Source: Brachybacterium vulturis
GTDB lineage: Bacteria; Actinomycetota; Actinomycetes; Actinomycetales; Dermabacteraceae
Length of the DNA stretch: 64,000 nt
NCBI RefSeq assembly: GCF_002407185.1
Contig: NZ_CP023563.1
Coordinates: forward strand, 2,914,001 to 2,978,000
Reading direction: 5' to 3'
Shown here: positions 44,912 through 56,450 of the stretch, one piece after another
How the letters are laid out: every line of letters starts with the position of its first letter
How positions within the stretch are numbered: the stretch's first letter is position 1
Position numbers and translations under genes: made by a program
The notes under the pieces: generated by a model
What the model was told of the DNA's origin: nothing
Databases searched by the model: none
What the model saw: the letters and a program-made list of their open reading frames with translations, nothing else

Positions 44912-46192
44912 TCAGGCCGCTGCGTGCCGATCCCGGGTGCTGAGCACGGTGGAGAAGAGCAGGATGCCCAGCGCGTACACCGGGACCATCCACAGCGCAT
45001 AGCGCAGGGTCATGGCATCTGCGAGGGCTCCCACCAGGGGCGGTGTGAGGAAGAAGCCGAGGCGTGCGAACCACCCCACCACCGTGATGCCGACGCCGGG
45101 GGGTACGCCCGGGAGTTCGTCGGCCGCACGGAAGGCGGCGGGGAACAGGGTGGCCACGCCCCAGCCGGCGGCGGCGAAGCCGATCACTGCCATGGCGGCT
45201 GAGGGCATCAGCAGCGCGAGGCTCATCCCGGTCATCCCCACCAGGGCCCCCAGACGGGCGGTGGCACGGTCCCCCAGACGGTCCACGACGGCATCCCCGG
45301 TGAAGCGGCCGATGGTCTGCGCTCCCTGCATCGCGACGAAGGCCATGCCGGCCAGGAAGGGGGCGGCTCCGAAGGTCTCGGTCATGAACAGGGCGCCCCA
45401 GGTGCTCCCGGCATCCTCCGTGGAGCCGGCGAACACCAGCACCATGCCGAGCGCGCTCACCAGCACCAGCGCATGCAGGCTCATCCCCGCGATGCGCAGC
45501 CCGTGCGGGGAGGCATCGGCGGGCACCTCGCCCGCGGAGGCGGCCGACGGGCCGGCGGTCCCCGGCGCGGGCGTGCGCTCTGCGGAGTCGTGACCGGGCA
45601 GCAGGAAGCGGAAGGATCCCGCGGCCAGGGCGCCGAACAGGAGCAGCCCGATCATGCCCTGGCCCCACAGCGGGAGCCCGAGCTGGGCGGCGGCCGCACC
45701 GAACAGACCGCCGACGACCGCCCCGAGGGACCACCAGCCGTGGTAGCTGTTCATGATCGAGCGGCGGTAGCGACGCTCGACGCGCATCCCGTGGGAGTTC
45801 ATCGAGATATCGGTGATCGCATCGGCGGCGGCCGCGAGGGCGAGGGAGAGCGCCAGCCACAGCCAGCTCCCGGCGGTGTAGACCAGCAGATGGGAGGTCG
45901 AGGCGATGATCTGTGCGGCCACCGCGACACGCGCCGAGCCGAAGCCGCCCATCAGTCGCGCCGCGAACAGGCCCGAGAGCAGCCCGCCGATCGGTCCGAG
46001 CCCGATCGCGAGTCCGAAGGCGGTGTTGCTCAGCCCGATCGTGTCCACCAGTTCCGGGTAGCGCGGCATGATCGCGCAGAACGAGGCGCCGTTGAGGAAG
46101 AAGACCAGGGAGACGGCCCAGCGGGCACGGCGCACTGAGGCGGGGACGGCGGGTCGGGTGAGGTCGCCGGAGGACGGCGCGTGAGCGTTCAC
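44912..46192 (-). CDS. Major facilitator superfamily transporter
   Basis: The 426-residue protein has twelve predicted membrane helices, with a central cytoplasmic loop of about 45 residues rich in Ala, Pro and Ser between helices six and seven. The A-like motif between helices two and three is poorly conserved (RLMGGFGSARV). ITDISMNSHGMRVERRY resembles the FucP/YbjJ-like subgroup. No substrate can be assigned. The start is a GTG at 46192 behind a CACAAT box at leaderless distance. It is divergent from deoD. Confidence 0.85.
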   Translation of the reverse strand: MNAHAPSSGDLTRPAVPASVRRARWAVSLVFFLNGASFCAIMPRYPELVDTIGLSNTAFGLAIGLGPIGGLLSGLFAARLMGGFGSARVAVAAQIIASTSHLLVYTAGSWLWLALSLALAAAADAITDISMNSHGMRVERRYRRSIMNSYHGWWSLGAVVGGLFGAAAAQLGLPLWGQGMIGLLLFGALAAGSFRFLLPGHDSAERTPAPGTAGPSAASAGEVPADASPHGLRIAGMSLHALVLVSALGMVLVFAGSTEDAGSTWGALFMTETFGAAPFLAGMAFVAMQGAQTIGRFTGDAVVDRLGDRATARLGALVGMTGMSLALLMPSAAMAVIGFAAAGWGVATLFPAAFRAADELPGVPPGVGITVVGWFARLGFFLTPPLVGALADAMTLRYALWMVPVYALGILLFSTVLSTRDRHAAA

Positions 46193-46200
46193 GAGACACC

Positions 46201-46206
46201 ATTGTG
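46201..46206 (-). promoter_or_regulatory. Possible leaderless -10 box of the MFS gene
   Basis: CACAAT on the minus strand ends eight bases before the GTG at 46192. It is a weaker match than the TANNNT boxes at other genes. Confidence 0.35.
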
Positions 46207-46313
46207 GACCATCCGCTCGTCGTCGACCAGCAGGCGGGGGCCTCGTCGCCGGTGCCCGGCCGCACCGCCCCGCGCCCCGGCGCCTGCGCCCGACGCCGGA
46301 GCGCCCAGCGCCG

Positions 46314-46319
46314 TACCCT
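46314..46319 (+). promoter_or_regulatory. Predicted leaderless -10 box of deoD
   Basis: TACCCT ends six bases before the deoD ATG at 46326, the same hexamer as at cysS. Confidence 0.5.
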
Positions 46320-46325
46320 GGCACC

Positions 46326-47054
46326 ATGTCGACACATCTTGGCGCCGCGCCCGGCCAGATCGCCCCCTACGTGCTCATGCCCGGCGACCCCTATCGTGCC
46401 CGCTGGATCGCCGAGACCTTCCTCGAGGATCCCGTGCAGTACAACGACGTGCGCGGGATGCTCGGCTTCACCGGCACCTATCGCGGGGTCCGCGTCTCCG
46501 CCCAGGGCTCGGGCATGGGGCAGCCCTCGATGGCCATCTACGCCCAGGAGCTGTTCCAGGACTTCGACGTGGAGGCCATCGTCCGCGTGGGCACCTGCGG
46601 CGGGCTGTCGGAGACGGTGAGCGTGCGCGACGTCATCCTCGGCGTCTCCGCCTCCACCGACTCCGCGATGAACGTGCCGCGCTTCGGCCAGGTCTCCTTT
46701 GCCCCGACGGCGGATTTCACCCTGGCGAGGCTGGCGGCCGAGGTCGCCGAGGAGCGGCTGCTGCCGGTGACGGCCGGTGGGCTCTTCTCCTCCGACCAGT
46801 TCTACAGCCCCGACACGGAGATCACGGAGACCCTCGCGGGGTACGGGGTGCTCGGGGTCGAGATGGAGACCGCGGCGCTGTACACGCTGGCGGCGCAGTT
46901 CTCCCGTCGCGCGCTCGCGCTGTGCACCGTCTCGGATCATCTCCTCACCGGGGAGAAGACCAGCTCGCAGGAGCGTCAGGAGACCTTCGAGGACATGATC
47001 GTGGTGGCGCTGGAGTCGATCGTGCGTCTCGAGGCGGTGCGGCCCTCCCGCTGA
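46326..47054 (+). CDS. deoD: Purine-nucleoside phosphorylase, DeoD type
   Basis: DeoD cleaves purine nucleosides with phosphate in salvage. The 242-residue protein has the hexameric PNP pattern: VLMPGDPYRARWIAETFL, GSGMGQPSMAIYAQEL, IVRVGTCGGL, the specificity residues in GVEMETAALYTLAA, and CTVSDHLLTGE with the catalytic Asp. Complete length. The gene is monocistronic, with a leaderless-type promoter and a strong terminator. Confidence 0.95.
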   Translation: MSTHLGAAPGQIAPYVLMPGDPYRARWIAETFLEDPVQYNDVRGMLGFTGTYRGVRVSAQGSGMGQPSMAIYAQELFQDFDVEAIVRVGTCGGLSETVSVRDVILGVSASTDSAMNVPRFGQVSFAPTADFTLARLAAEVAEERLLPVTAGGLFSSDQFYSPDTEITETLAGYGVLGVEMETAALYTLAAQFSRRALALCTVSDHLLTGEKTSSQERQETFEDMIVVALESIVRLEAVRPSR

Positions 47055-47092
47055 ACCGCAGCCGCCGCGCTCGGGGACCTGCCCCGGACATG

Positions 47093-47127
47093 CTCGTGCC
47101 CGGTCGCCGTGAGGCGCCGGGCACGAG
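47093..47127. terminator. Hairpin terminator between deoD and the small membrane protein gene
   Basis: CTCGTGCCCGG (47093-47103) pairs with 47117-47127, and an inner CGCC/GGCG extends the stem past a single bulged T around a GTGA loop. Confidence 0.8.
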
Positions 47128-47144
47128 GGAGGTTCAGCGGGTGG

Positions 47145-47402
47145 TCACCGGTTCAAGAAGCGCGGCACCAGGTCGAAGGTGGCGTACAGCGAGACCATGC
47201 ACATCGCCAGGCCGCCGCAGAAGACGAGCACATGGGGATCCTCCATCGTGATCAGGCTCATCACGTACAGCCCACCGGCGAAGAGGCAGAACAGCACGGC
47301 GAACAGCACGATCGACAGGCCGACGCTGTTGCCCTTCGAGGTCACGTTCTCGTCCTCGTGCACCTGTGCGCGGGGCCCGTCCGTGACGTGCTCGTTGCTC
47401 AT
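47145..47402 (-). CDS. Small two-helix membrane protein of unknown function
   Basis: The 85-residue protein has a charged N-terminal tail of about 25 residues, then two membrane helices at about 27-51 and 58-78 and a short positively charged end. I do not recognise a family. The length, hydrophobic pattern and position before a terminator make it a credible gene. GAGGG lies close to the ATG at 47402. It is downstream of the amidotransferase-like gene on the same strand, with 64 bases between. Confidence 0.65.
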   Translation of the reverse strand: MSNEHVTDGPRAQVHEDENVTSKGNSVGLSIVLFAVLFCLFAGGLYVMSLITMEDPHVLVFCGGLAMCMVSLYATFDLVPRFLNR

Positions 47403-47466
47403 GATCCCTCTTCTTCCGACTCAGATCCGCTCGATCCCGCACGTGCTGCGGGCGATCGTGCCCATC

Positions 47467-48210
47467 CTAGACCAGGGAGCCCACGGGAGCGGACACCTCG
47501 CGGTGGTGGATCGCCGTGAGCAGGCTCTCGAACAGCGCCGCGCCGCACTCCCCGTCGATCTCCGGATGCCACTGCACCCCCAGGACGCTCGAGCCGGTCT
47601 CCGCCTCCACGGCGAGCGGGAGACCGCTGGCGTGGCGGGCCACGATCCGCAGGTCCCCGCGCACGGCACGCACGCCCTGGTGGTGGAACGCGGTGACCTC
47701 GGCGCGGGTGCCGAGGGCGAGGGCGAGGTCGCTGGCGGCCTCCACCTCGGCCTCGACCGCGGTGGGCTCCAGGCCGGTGGCAGGATGCGCCGGCAGATCC
47801 ACGGGCAGGTGGCGGTGCAGCGCACCGCCCTCGGCGACGACGATGATCTGCAGTCCGCGGCAGATCCCCAGCACGGGCACGTCGTTGCGGCGGGCGGCGC
47901 GGTACAGCGCAGTCTCGAACGCGTCCCGCTCCGGATCCGGGATCATGTCGGTGGCCAGGGCGTCCGCGCCCCAGGCGGCCGGATCGAGGTCGGTCCCGCC
48001 GGTGAGCACGAGACCGTCCAGCTCGGCGATCTCCTCGTCGCTCCACTCGTCCTGCACAGCGAGGATGACGGGACGGGCACCGGCCTCGCGCAGGGCGCGC
48101 ACGTACTGCTCGTTGACACAGACGGCGTCATGGCCCGACCAGGCGCCCGACATCATCGTGCGGGTCCCCGCGGTCACGCCGATGAGCGGGCGACGAGTGC
48201 GCTGCGCCAT
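47467..48210 (-). CDS. Gamma-glutamyl-gamma-aminobutyrate hydrolase-like class I glutamine amidotransferase (peptidase C26)
   Basis: The 247-residue protein has the nucleophile Cys in LGICRGLQIIVV and the His-Glu pair in GVQWHPEID, with the N-terminal PLIGVTAGTRT typical of PuuD-like enzymes that release glutamate from gamma-glutamyl compounds. No glutamine-synthetase-like puuA partner is nearby, so the substrate is uncertain. The ATG at 48210 has AAGGA seven bases upstream. Confidence 0.9.
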   Translation of the reverse strand: MAQRTRRPLIGVTAGTRTMMSGAWSGHDAVCVNEQYVRALREAGARPVILAVQDEWSDEEIAELDGLVLTGGTDLDPAAWGADALATDMIPDPERDAFETALYRAARRNDVPVLGICRGLQIIVVAEGGALHRHLPVDLPAHPATGLEPTAVEAEVEAASDLALALGTRAEVTAFHHQGVRAVRGDLRIVARHASGLPLAVEAETGSSVLGVQWHPEIDGECGAALFESLLTAIHHREVSAPVGSLV

Positions 48211-48347
48211 GATGTTGTCCTTTCCGCAGAGGAGCGAGGTTCCGGGCCGCCGGTCGACGACTGGACCCAGTTCACCGCACCTGCGGGACGTCGGGCGAGC
48301 TCTGTGGCGGAATGTGACAGCGGCTCGGGGCGGCGCAGGCCGGGGTG

Positions 48348-49493
48348 TCAGCGGAGCGCTCCGATGCGTCCGTGCTGCTCGATCGCCTGGAGGTAGTAGC
48401 CGCGCAGCTGCTCGGCGACCACCGGCCAGATGCGTCGGCGCACGGACTCCTCGGCCGCTCTGCCGAAGGCTCTCCGCTTCGCGTCGTCGAACAGCAGATC
48501 GCGCGCGCGGTCGCGCAGCTCGTCGAGCATGCCGGGGGTAAAGAGCCAGCCGGTGCGGCTGGGGGCGACCAGGTCCACCGGTCCCCCGCGGCGCGGGGCG
48601 ATCACCGGCAGTCCGGAGGCCATGGCCTCCTGGAGGGTCTGGCCGACGGTCTCCAGCTCGCCGGGGTGGATGAACAGATCGGCGCTGGCGAGGTGGGCGG
48701 CCAGATCGGTGCCGGTGCGGAACCCGGCGAAGTGCGCCCGGGGCAGCAGCCGTCGCAGCCTGTCCTTCTCCGGTCCGTCGCCCACGATCAGCAGACGCAC
48801 CCCGGGCATGTCATGGATGATCCTGAGGTCCGCGACCTGCTTCTCGGGAGCGAGGCGACCCACGTAGGCCACCAGCTTCTCCTCGGGCCGCGCATAGGCG
48901 GCGCGCAGCGATTCGCTGCGCAGCGCCGGCGAGAACAGCGAGGTGTCCACGCCGCGCCGCCACAGGTCCACCCGCTCGATGCCGTGGCTGAGCATCTGGT
49001 CGCGGCTCGCGTGGGACGGGGCTAGGTTCACCGTCGCCCGGTTGTGCACGTCCCGCAGCAGCTGCCAGGTGGCGCTCTGGAGGAACGGCATGCCGTACCG
49101 CGCGGTGGACCCGGGGACATCGGTCTGATAAGCGGCGACCGTGGGGACGCCGGCCCGCTGCGCCGCGACCGCGGCGCGGCCGCCGAGGATCATCGGGGAG
49201 GCGAGGTGGATGACGTCGGGCCGGAACTCGTCGATGCGTCGGCGCAGCGCCGAGGCGCTGGTGGTGGCGATGCGCACGTCCCCGCAGCCGGGCATGGGGG
49301 CGGAGGCGATGCGGCGCACCGGCACCTGCCGGCCGCAGGAGGTGGGCAGGGAGGTGGTGGCACCCGGCCACCGCGGGGCGATGACACCGAGGTCGTCGCC
49401 GGTGGCGGCGAAGTGGTCGAGGACGCGGAGCACCGAGCCCGTGACGCCGTTCAGGTGCGGCAGGAACGATTCGGAGACGACGAGGATCCTCAC
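48348..49493 (-). CDS. Glycosyltransferase family 4, mannosyltransferase-like
   Basis: The 381-residue GT-B enzyme begins VRILVVSESFLPHLNGVTGS, as in actinobacterial MgtA/PimB-like alpha-mannosyltransferases that use GDP-mannose. The C-terminal domain has VAYVGRLAPEKQVADL, the nucleotide-binding GDGPEKDRL, and the EX7E motif in ELETVGQTLQEAMASGLP. The likely role is glycolipid or lipomannan synthesis at the inner membrane face, which is inferred. The start is a GTG at 49493 just after GAGGG. An upstream GTG at 49532 is an alternative. Confidence 0.88.
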   Translation of the reverse strand: MRILVVSESFLPHLNGVTGSVLRVLDHFAATGDDLGVIAPRWPGATTSLPTSCGRQVPVRRIASAPMPGCGDVRIATTSASALRRRIDEFRPDVIHLASPMILGGRAAVAAQRAGVPTVAAYQTDVPGSTARYGMPFLQSATWQLLRDVHNRATVNLAPSHASRDQMLSHGIERVDLWRRGVDTSLFSPALRSESLRAAYARPEEKLVAYVGRLAPEKQVADLRIIHDMPGVRLLIVGDGPEKDRLRRLLPRAHFAGFRTGTDLAAHLASADLFIHPGELETVGQTLQEAMASGLPVIAPRRGGPVDLVAPSRTGWLFTPGMLDELRDRARDLLFDDAKRRAFGRAAEESVRRRIWPVVAEQLRGYYLQAIEQHGRIGALR

Positions 49494-49623
49494 GCCCTCG
49501 ATGATGCGCCAGCAGGGTGTCGGTACGGTCACCGCGACCTTGCCCCCGGACGGCGCCCGGGTGAACTCCTCGAGAACTCCGGCCCGGTCCCGGCTGCGTG
49601 CTGTGGTGACCGCAGCACAGGAC

Positions 49624-49629
49624 TACGCT
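49624..49629 (+). promoter_or_regulatory. Predicted -10 box of the alpha/beta hydrolase gene
   Basis: TACGCT lies 57 bases before the ATG at 49687, so this transcript has a leader. An 18-base palindrome begins 13 bases downstream. Confidence 0.4.
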
Positions 49630-49642
49630 GGGACTCCCAGGT

Positions 49643-49660
49643 GGACGGCTGCAGCCGTCC
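49643..49660. promoter_or_regulatory. Perfect 18-bp palindrome in the leader of the alpha/beta hydrolase gene
   Basis: GGACGGCTGCAGCCGTCC is fully self-complementary. It lies just after the predicted transcription start, where a bound dimer would block initiation or elongation. It has no T-run and no gene end upstream on the plus strand, so a terminator is less likely. Confidence 0.5.
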
Positions 49661-49686
49661 CCGTGCCGCACAGCAGGTGAGCGGAT

Positions 49687-50499
49687 ATGCACACTCCTCC
49701 GGGTCGGGACCGCACGACGGCGGTCGGGGCCGACGGAATACGCCTCGGCCTCCGCACCATCGGGGACGGGGCCGCCCTCCTGCTGGTCCATGGCGGCATG
49801 GGCACCGCGGACCGCTGGGACCCCCTGCTGCCGCTGCTGACCGAGCACGTCGAGATCACCGCGATGGACCGGCGCGGGCGCGGATCCAGCGGGGACGGGG
49901 AGCAGTACTCCCTCGCGGCCGAGCAGCGCGATGTGCTCGCCGTCGCCGAACACCTCGCGCACCGGCAGGGGTCACCGATCGATGTGCTCGCCCACAGCTT
50001 CGGTGCGCTGTGCGCGCTCGGGGCCGCGGCCGCCGGGGCCCCGATGCGGCGCCTGGTGCTCTACGAGCCGCCCGGACCGCCGACGGTCACCGCGGACTGG
50101 CTCGAGCGGATGCGCGCTCTCATCGCCCAGGACCGGCCCGGCCCGGCGATGGTGAGCTTCCTGGTGGACGTGATCGGCTACAGCCCGCAGGAGGTCCAGG
50201 CGTTGCGTGAGCGAGCCGGCGGCGGCGACCCGTTGCCGATCGTCCGGCGGACGATGGTGCGGGAAGCCGAGGCGCTGCGCGGCGCGGACCTCACCGGTCT
50301 GGCCGTGGACGTCCGCCAGCCGGTGATGCTCCTGCTCGGCACCGAGAGCAGGCCCTGGGCGTCTGCGGTGACCCGGCAGCTGGCCGCCGCGCTGCCGAAT
50401 GCCGAGATCGTCGACCTGCCCGGCCAGGGGCACGAGGCGATCGACAGGAATCCGCAGCTGGTCGCGGAGCGGGTGCTCGCCCATCTGGGTGCGACCTGA
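49687..50499 (+). CDS. Alpha/beta hydrolase
   Basis: The 270-residue protein has the alpha/beta-hydrolase core: oxyanion region LLLVHGGMGTADRWD, nucleophile Ser in VLAHSFGALCALG, an acid residue around LLLGTESRPW, and catalytic His in GQGHEAIDR. A cap region lies between. The substrate is unknown. It is divergent from the glycosyltransferase gene and converges on the MetE-like gene across a hairpin. The start ATG was chosen at 49687. Its ribosome site is weak (GGTGAGC). Confidence 0.88.
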   Translation: MHTPPGRDRTTAVGADGIRLGLRTIGDGAALLLVHGGMGTADRWDPLLPLLTEHVEITAMDRRGRGSSGDGEQYSLAAEQRDVLAVAEHLAHRQGSPIDVLAHSFGALCALGAAAAGAPMRRLVLYEPPGPPTVTADWLERMRALIAQDRPGPAMVSFLVDVIGYSPQEVQALRERAGGGDPLPIVRRTMVREAEALRGADLTGLAVDVRQPVMLLLGTESRPWASAVTRQLAAALPNAEIVDLPGQGHEAIDRNPQLVAERVLAHLGAT

Positions 50500-50535
50500 C
50501 CGTCGGCCGTCGCACCGCCGCGGGGCGGCCGACGG
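50500..50535. terminator. Bidirectional hairpin terminator between the hydrolase and MetE-like genes
   Basis: CCGTCGGCCG (50500-50509) pairs perfectly with CGGCCGACGG (50526-50535) around a 16-base loop, directly after the hydrolase stop. Confidence 0.75.
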
Positions 50536-50547
50536 GCGCGGAGGTCC

Positions 50548-51759
50548 TCAGACCCGCCGCGAGGCGATCTTCGAACCCTCCACGAGGGACTCCAGCTTCG
50601 CCCAGGCGATCTGGGGGTGGATGCGTCCGCCGAGTCCGCAGTCGGTCGAGCCGATCACGCGCTCGGGCCCGACGAGCCGCGCGAAGCGCTCCAGGCGCTG
50701 GGCCACCAGCTCCGGGTGCTCGACGACGTTGGTGGCATGGGAGACGATGCCGGGCACCAGCACCTTGTCCTCGGGCAGGGTCAGCTCCTGCCACACGGTC
50801 CATTCGTGCTCGTGGCGCACGTTCGCCGCTTCGAAGCTGACGTACTTCGCGTCGATCTCCAGCAGCAGCGGAGCGAGGTGGCGCAATTCGATGTCCGTGG
50901 TGTGCGGTCCGTGCCAGGAGCCCCAGCAGAGGTGGAAGCGAGTCTGCGCCGTGGGGACGTTCACCAGGGCGCGGTTCACGGCGTCGACCCGCTTGCGGGT
51001 GAAGGCGAGGTAGTCCTCGACGCTCGGCTCGGGGTTGATCTGGTCCCAGTTCTCGGCGATCGAGGGATCGTCGACCTGCACCGTGAGGCCGGCGGCGGCG
51101 ATCGCCTCGTACTCGGGCCGCATCACCGCGACCCAGGCATCCAGGAAGGCGTCGACATCTCCGTAGTGGGCATCGACGATGCGGCTGCCCGAGCCGGGTG
51201 AGAGGGAGTTCAGGAAGCCGTGCTCGTAGCCGGCGGCGTCGAAGGCCGCGCGCGCGTTGGCGATGTCCTGGGCGATGAGCGCACGCCCGGTGTCCGAGTA
51301 GCCGACCGCGCCGGTCGCGGCCGGGAAGGTGGGCTGGGAGCCGACGGTGATGCCGGAGGTCGGATCCTGGTAGGCCTCGGCGAAGAGGGTCCAGTCGCGG
51401 CGGTCCGGGAAGGTGGTCAGGCGCACGTCGCCGGGCGCGGAGCGCACCGGCTCGGAGGAGAAGATGTCCTCCCCGGTGATCTCCAGGCCGTTGACGCGGT
51501 CGAAGATGTAGGACCACCAGGAGCCGAAGTTCACGGCCGAGCCCATCAGGTGCCCGTACTCGCCGTCGTTGGGGATCGCGATGCCGATCTCCCGCTGCCT
51601 CGCCACCACGTCCACCACGGCCTGCCGCAGCACCTCGCGGAACTCGGCGGTGGGTTCGGGGGTGAGACCGTCGGCGCCGACGGGGCGGGCGGCGTTGGCC
51701 TCGATCAGCTCGGGGCTGCGAGGGAGGGAGCCGGCGTGGGTGGTGAGGATCTCGGTCAT
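50548..51759 (-). CDS. MetE C-terminal-domain-like (cobalamin-independent methionine synthase family) protein
   Basis: The 403-residue TIM-barrel protein matches the short single-domain relatives of MetE. Zinc-type ligands are visible as His and Cys in RFHLCWGSWHGPH and Cys in STDCGLGGRIHP. The N-terminus LTTHAGSLPRSPELI is typical. Members include thiol methyltransferases and epoxide:thiol transferases, so it should not be called methionine synthase without its N-terminal folate domain. The ATG at 51759 follows a TAGGCT box by six bases, so the mRNA is probably leaderless. Confidence 0.88.
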   Translation of the reverse strand: MTEILTTHAGSLPRSPELIEANAARPVGADGLTPEPTAEFREVLRQAVVDVVARQREIGIAIPNDGEYGHLMGSAVNFGSWWSYIFDRVNGLEITGEDIFSSEPVRSAPGDVRLTTFPDRRDWTLFAEAYQDPTSGITVGSQPTFPAATGAVGYSDTGRALIAQDIANARAAFDAAGYEHGFLNSLSPGSGSRIVDAHYGDVDAFLDAWVAVMRPEYEAIAAAGLTVQVDDPSIAENWDQINPEPSVEDYLAFTRKRVDAVNRALVNVPTAQTRFHLCWGSWHGPHTTDIELRHLAPLLLEIDAKYVSFEAANVRHEHEWTVWQELTLPEDKVLVPGIVSHATNVVEHPELVAQRLERFARLVGPERVIGSTDCGLGGRIHPQIAWAKLESLVEGSKIASRRV

Positions 51760-51765
51760 GGACCG

Positions 51766-51771
51766 AGCCTA
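51766..51771 (-). promoter_or_regulatory. Predicted leaderless -10 box of the MetE-like gene
   Basis: TAGGCT on the minus strand ends six bases before the ATG at 51759. It lies between this start and the gcv terminator. Confidence 0.5.
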
Positions 51772-51778
51772 CGAAGGG

Positions 51779-51807
51779 TGACGCCCCGGTCGGAAACCGG
51801 GGCGTCA
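51779..51807. terminator. Hairpin terminator of the gcv genes
   Basis: TGACGCCCCGGT (51779-51790) pairs perfectly with ACCGGGGCGTCA (51796-51807) around CGGAA, 24 bases after the gcvP stop. Confidence 0.85.
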
Positions 51808-51830
51808 CAGGTGTTCACACGGGCCGGGTC

Positions 51831-54773
<2,943 letters not shown>

Positions 54774-54845
54774 GGAGTGGGGCCCCTGGGAGTTTCGTGT
54801 GTGTGGTGATGCGTGGCGGCCGCACGGCGGCGCGTGGCACCGGCG

Positions 54846-54874
54846 GGAGGCGGCCGCGCACGGCGGCCGCCTCC
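54846..54874. terminator. Strong hairpin between gcvH and gcvP
   Basis: GGAGGCGGCCGC (54846-54857) pairs perfectly with 54863-54874 around a five-base loop, just after the gcvH stop codon. It may be a partial terminator, or an RNA-stability element that protects the gcvT-gcvH message relative to gcvP. Confidence 0.6.
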
Positions 54875-54881
54875 GCAGCGG

Positions 54882-55253
54882 TCAGGACTGGGTGAAGGCG
54901 GTGTAGTCCGCGGCGTTCATCAGGTCGTCCGGGAGGGCCTCGTAGCTGACCTTGACCAGCCAGCCCTCCTCGAAGGGCGAGGAGTTGACCAGCTCCGGGG
55001 AGTCGACGACGGCCTGGTTGACCTCGGTGACGGTGCCGGAGATCGGCGAGAAGAGATCGGAGACCGACTTGGTGGACTCGATCTCGCCCATCTCGGTGCC
55101 GGCGCTGATCTCGTCGTCGACCTCGGGCAGATCCACGTAGACGACGTCTCCGAGCTGCTCGGAGGCGAAATCGGTGACGCCGACGACGGCGACGCCCTCG
55201 GAGTCGACGCGGACCCACTCGTGGTCCTTGCTGTAGAGGAGTTCTGCGGACAT
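54882..55253 (-). CDS. gcvH: Glycine cleavage system H protein
   Basis: GcvH carries the lipoyl arm that shuttles intermediates between P, T and L proteins. The 123-residue protein has the lipoylation site Lys62 in [13 protein letters not shown] and conserved [10 protein letters not shown] and GTVTEVN. AAGGTCC lies upstream of the ATG at 55253. The gene is 63 bases after gcvT. The L protein is shared with other complexes and is not encoded here. Confidence 0.97.
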   Translation of the reverse strand: MSAELLYSKDHEWVRVDSEGVAVVGVTDFASEQLGDVVYVDLPEVDDEISAGTEMGEIESTKSVSDLFSPISGTVTEVNQAVVDSPELVNSSPFEEGWLVKVSYEALPDDLMNAADYTAFTQS

Positions 55254-55316
55254 GGGAAAGGTCCTTTCTGGGGACAGGAGATCTCGGGGAACGGTGGGGT
55301 CGATCGGGGGCGTGCC

Positions 55317-56450
55317 TCAGTCGCGGGAGTAGAACGGCGTCGTCACGACGCGCACCGGGAGGTCCTTGCCGCGCACGTCGGCCACCAGAACGGTGCCGAC
55401 CTCGGCGGCGCTCGCGGACACGAAGCCCATCGCGATGGGGTGGCCGAGGGTCGGGGACAGGACACCGGAGGTGATCGCTCCGACCTCGTGTCCGTCCGCA
55501 TCGCGCACCTGGGCACCGGCCCGCGCGGCCCGACGGCCGTCGGCGGCCAGGCCCACCAGGACCGGGCGGTCGGACATGTCCGCGGCCTCGATGCCGGCGC
55601 GGCCGACGAAGTCGCCCTTGGACGTCAGCGCGACCACGCGGCCCATGCCCGACTGGGCGGGGTACAGGTCGCGGCCCAGCTCGTTGCCGTACAGCGGCAT
55701 CCCGGCCTCGAGGCGCAGGGTGTCGCGGCAGGCGAGTCCGCACGGGACCAGGCGGTCGCCGCCGGCTGCGGTCAGCTGCTCCCAGAGCCCGGCGGCGAGC
55801 TCGTTCGGGACGTACAGCTCGAAGCCGTCCTCACCGGTGTAGCCGGTGCGGGCGATCAGCATCGGCTCCCCGCGATAGGTGCTCTCGGCGAAGCGGTAGT
55901 TCTTCATCCCGCTGAGGTCCGCGGCAGCCAGGGACTCGACCCCGCTGTCGCTGCCGAGCAGTGCGTCGCCCAGGATCTGCTCGCTCGCCGGACCCTGCAC
56001 GGCGATCAGCGAGGTGCGGGCGGAGGCGTCGTCGACCTCGACGTCGAAGCCCTGCGCACGGGCGCTGAGCTCGGCGGCATCGACCTCGGCGTTGGCCGCG
56101 TTGGCGACCACCAGGAAGTGCTCCGCGGAGAGCCGGTAGGTGATGACGTCGTCGATCACACCGCCGTCCTCGGTGAGCAGCAGCGAGTACTTCGCGCGCC
56201 CCACGGACATCGCCGAGAGCTTGCCGGCCAGGGCGTGGTCCAGGGCGTCCCCGGCCTGGGGGCCGCGCAGGTGGATCTCGCCCATGTGGCTGAGATCGAA
56301 GATGCCGGCGCTCTCGCGCACGGCCCGGTGCTCGGCGAGATCGGAGTCGTACCGCACGGGCATGCGCCAGCCGGCGAAGTCGGTGAACGTCGCGCCGAGC
56401 GCCTCGTGGACCGCCGCGAGGGCGGTGCTGCGCAGGTCCTGGTCGGGCAT
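55317..56450 (-). CDS. gcvT: Glycine cleavage system aminomethyltransferase, T-protein
   Basis: GcvT moves the methylene group from the lipoyl arm to tetrahydrofolate and releases ammonia. The 377-residue protein starts with STALAAVHEALGATFTDFAG and has FDLSHMGEIHLRGP, the folate-site Asp in EDGGVIDDVITYR, and ARTGYTGEDGFELY. AAGGAG lies four bases before the ATG at 56450. It is the first gene of gcvT-gcvH-gcvP, behind a leader of roughly 95 bases with a 5' hairpin. Confidence 0.97.
   Translation of the reverse strand: MPDQDLRSTALAAVHEALGATFTDFAGWRMPVRYDSDLAEHRAVRESAGIFDLSHMGEIHLRGPQAGDALDHALAGKLSAMSVGRAKYSLLLTEDGGVIDDVITYRLSAEHFLVVANAANAEVDAAELSARAQGFDVEVDDASARTSLIAVQGPASEQILGDALLGSDSGVESLAAADLSGMKNYRFAESTYRGEPMLIARTGYTGEDGFELYVPNELAAGLWEQLTAAGGDRLVPCGLACRDTLRLEAGMPLYGNELGRDLYPAQSGMGRVVALTSKGDFVGRAGIEAADMSDRPVLVGLAADGRRAARAGAQVRDADGHEVGAITSGVLSPTLGHPIAMGFVSASAAEVGTVLVADVRGKDLPVRVVTTPFYSRD

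Noticed and set aside
50548..51759. Cobalamin-independent methionine synthase (metE)
   Set aside because: It has only the catalytic barrel; the N-terminal folate-binding half of true MetE is missing.
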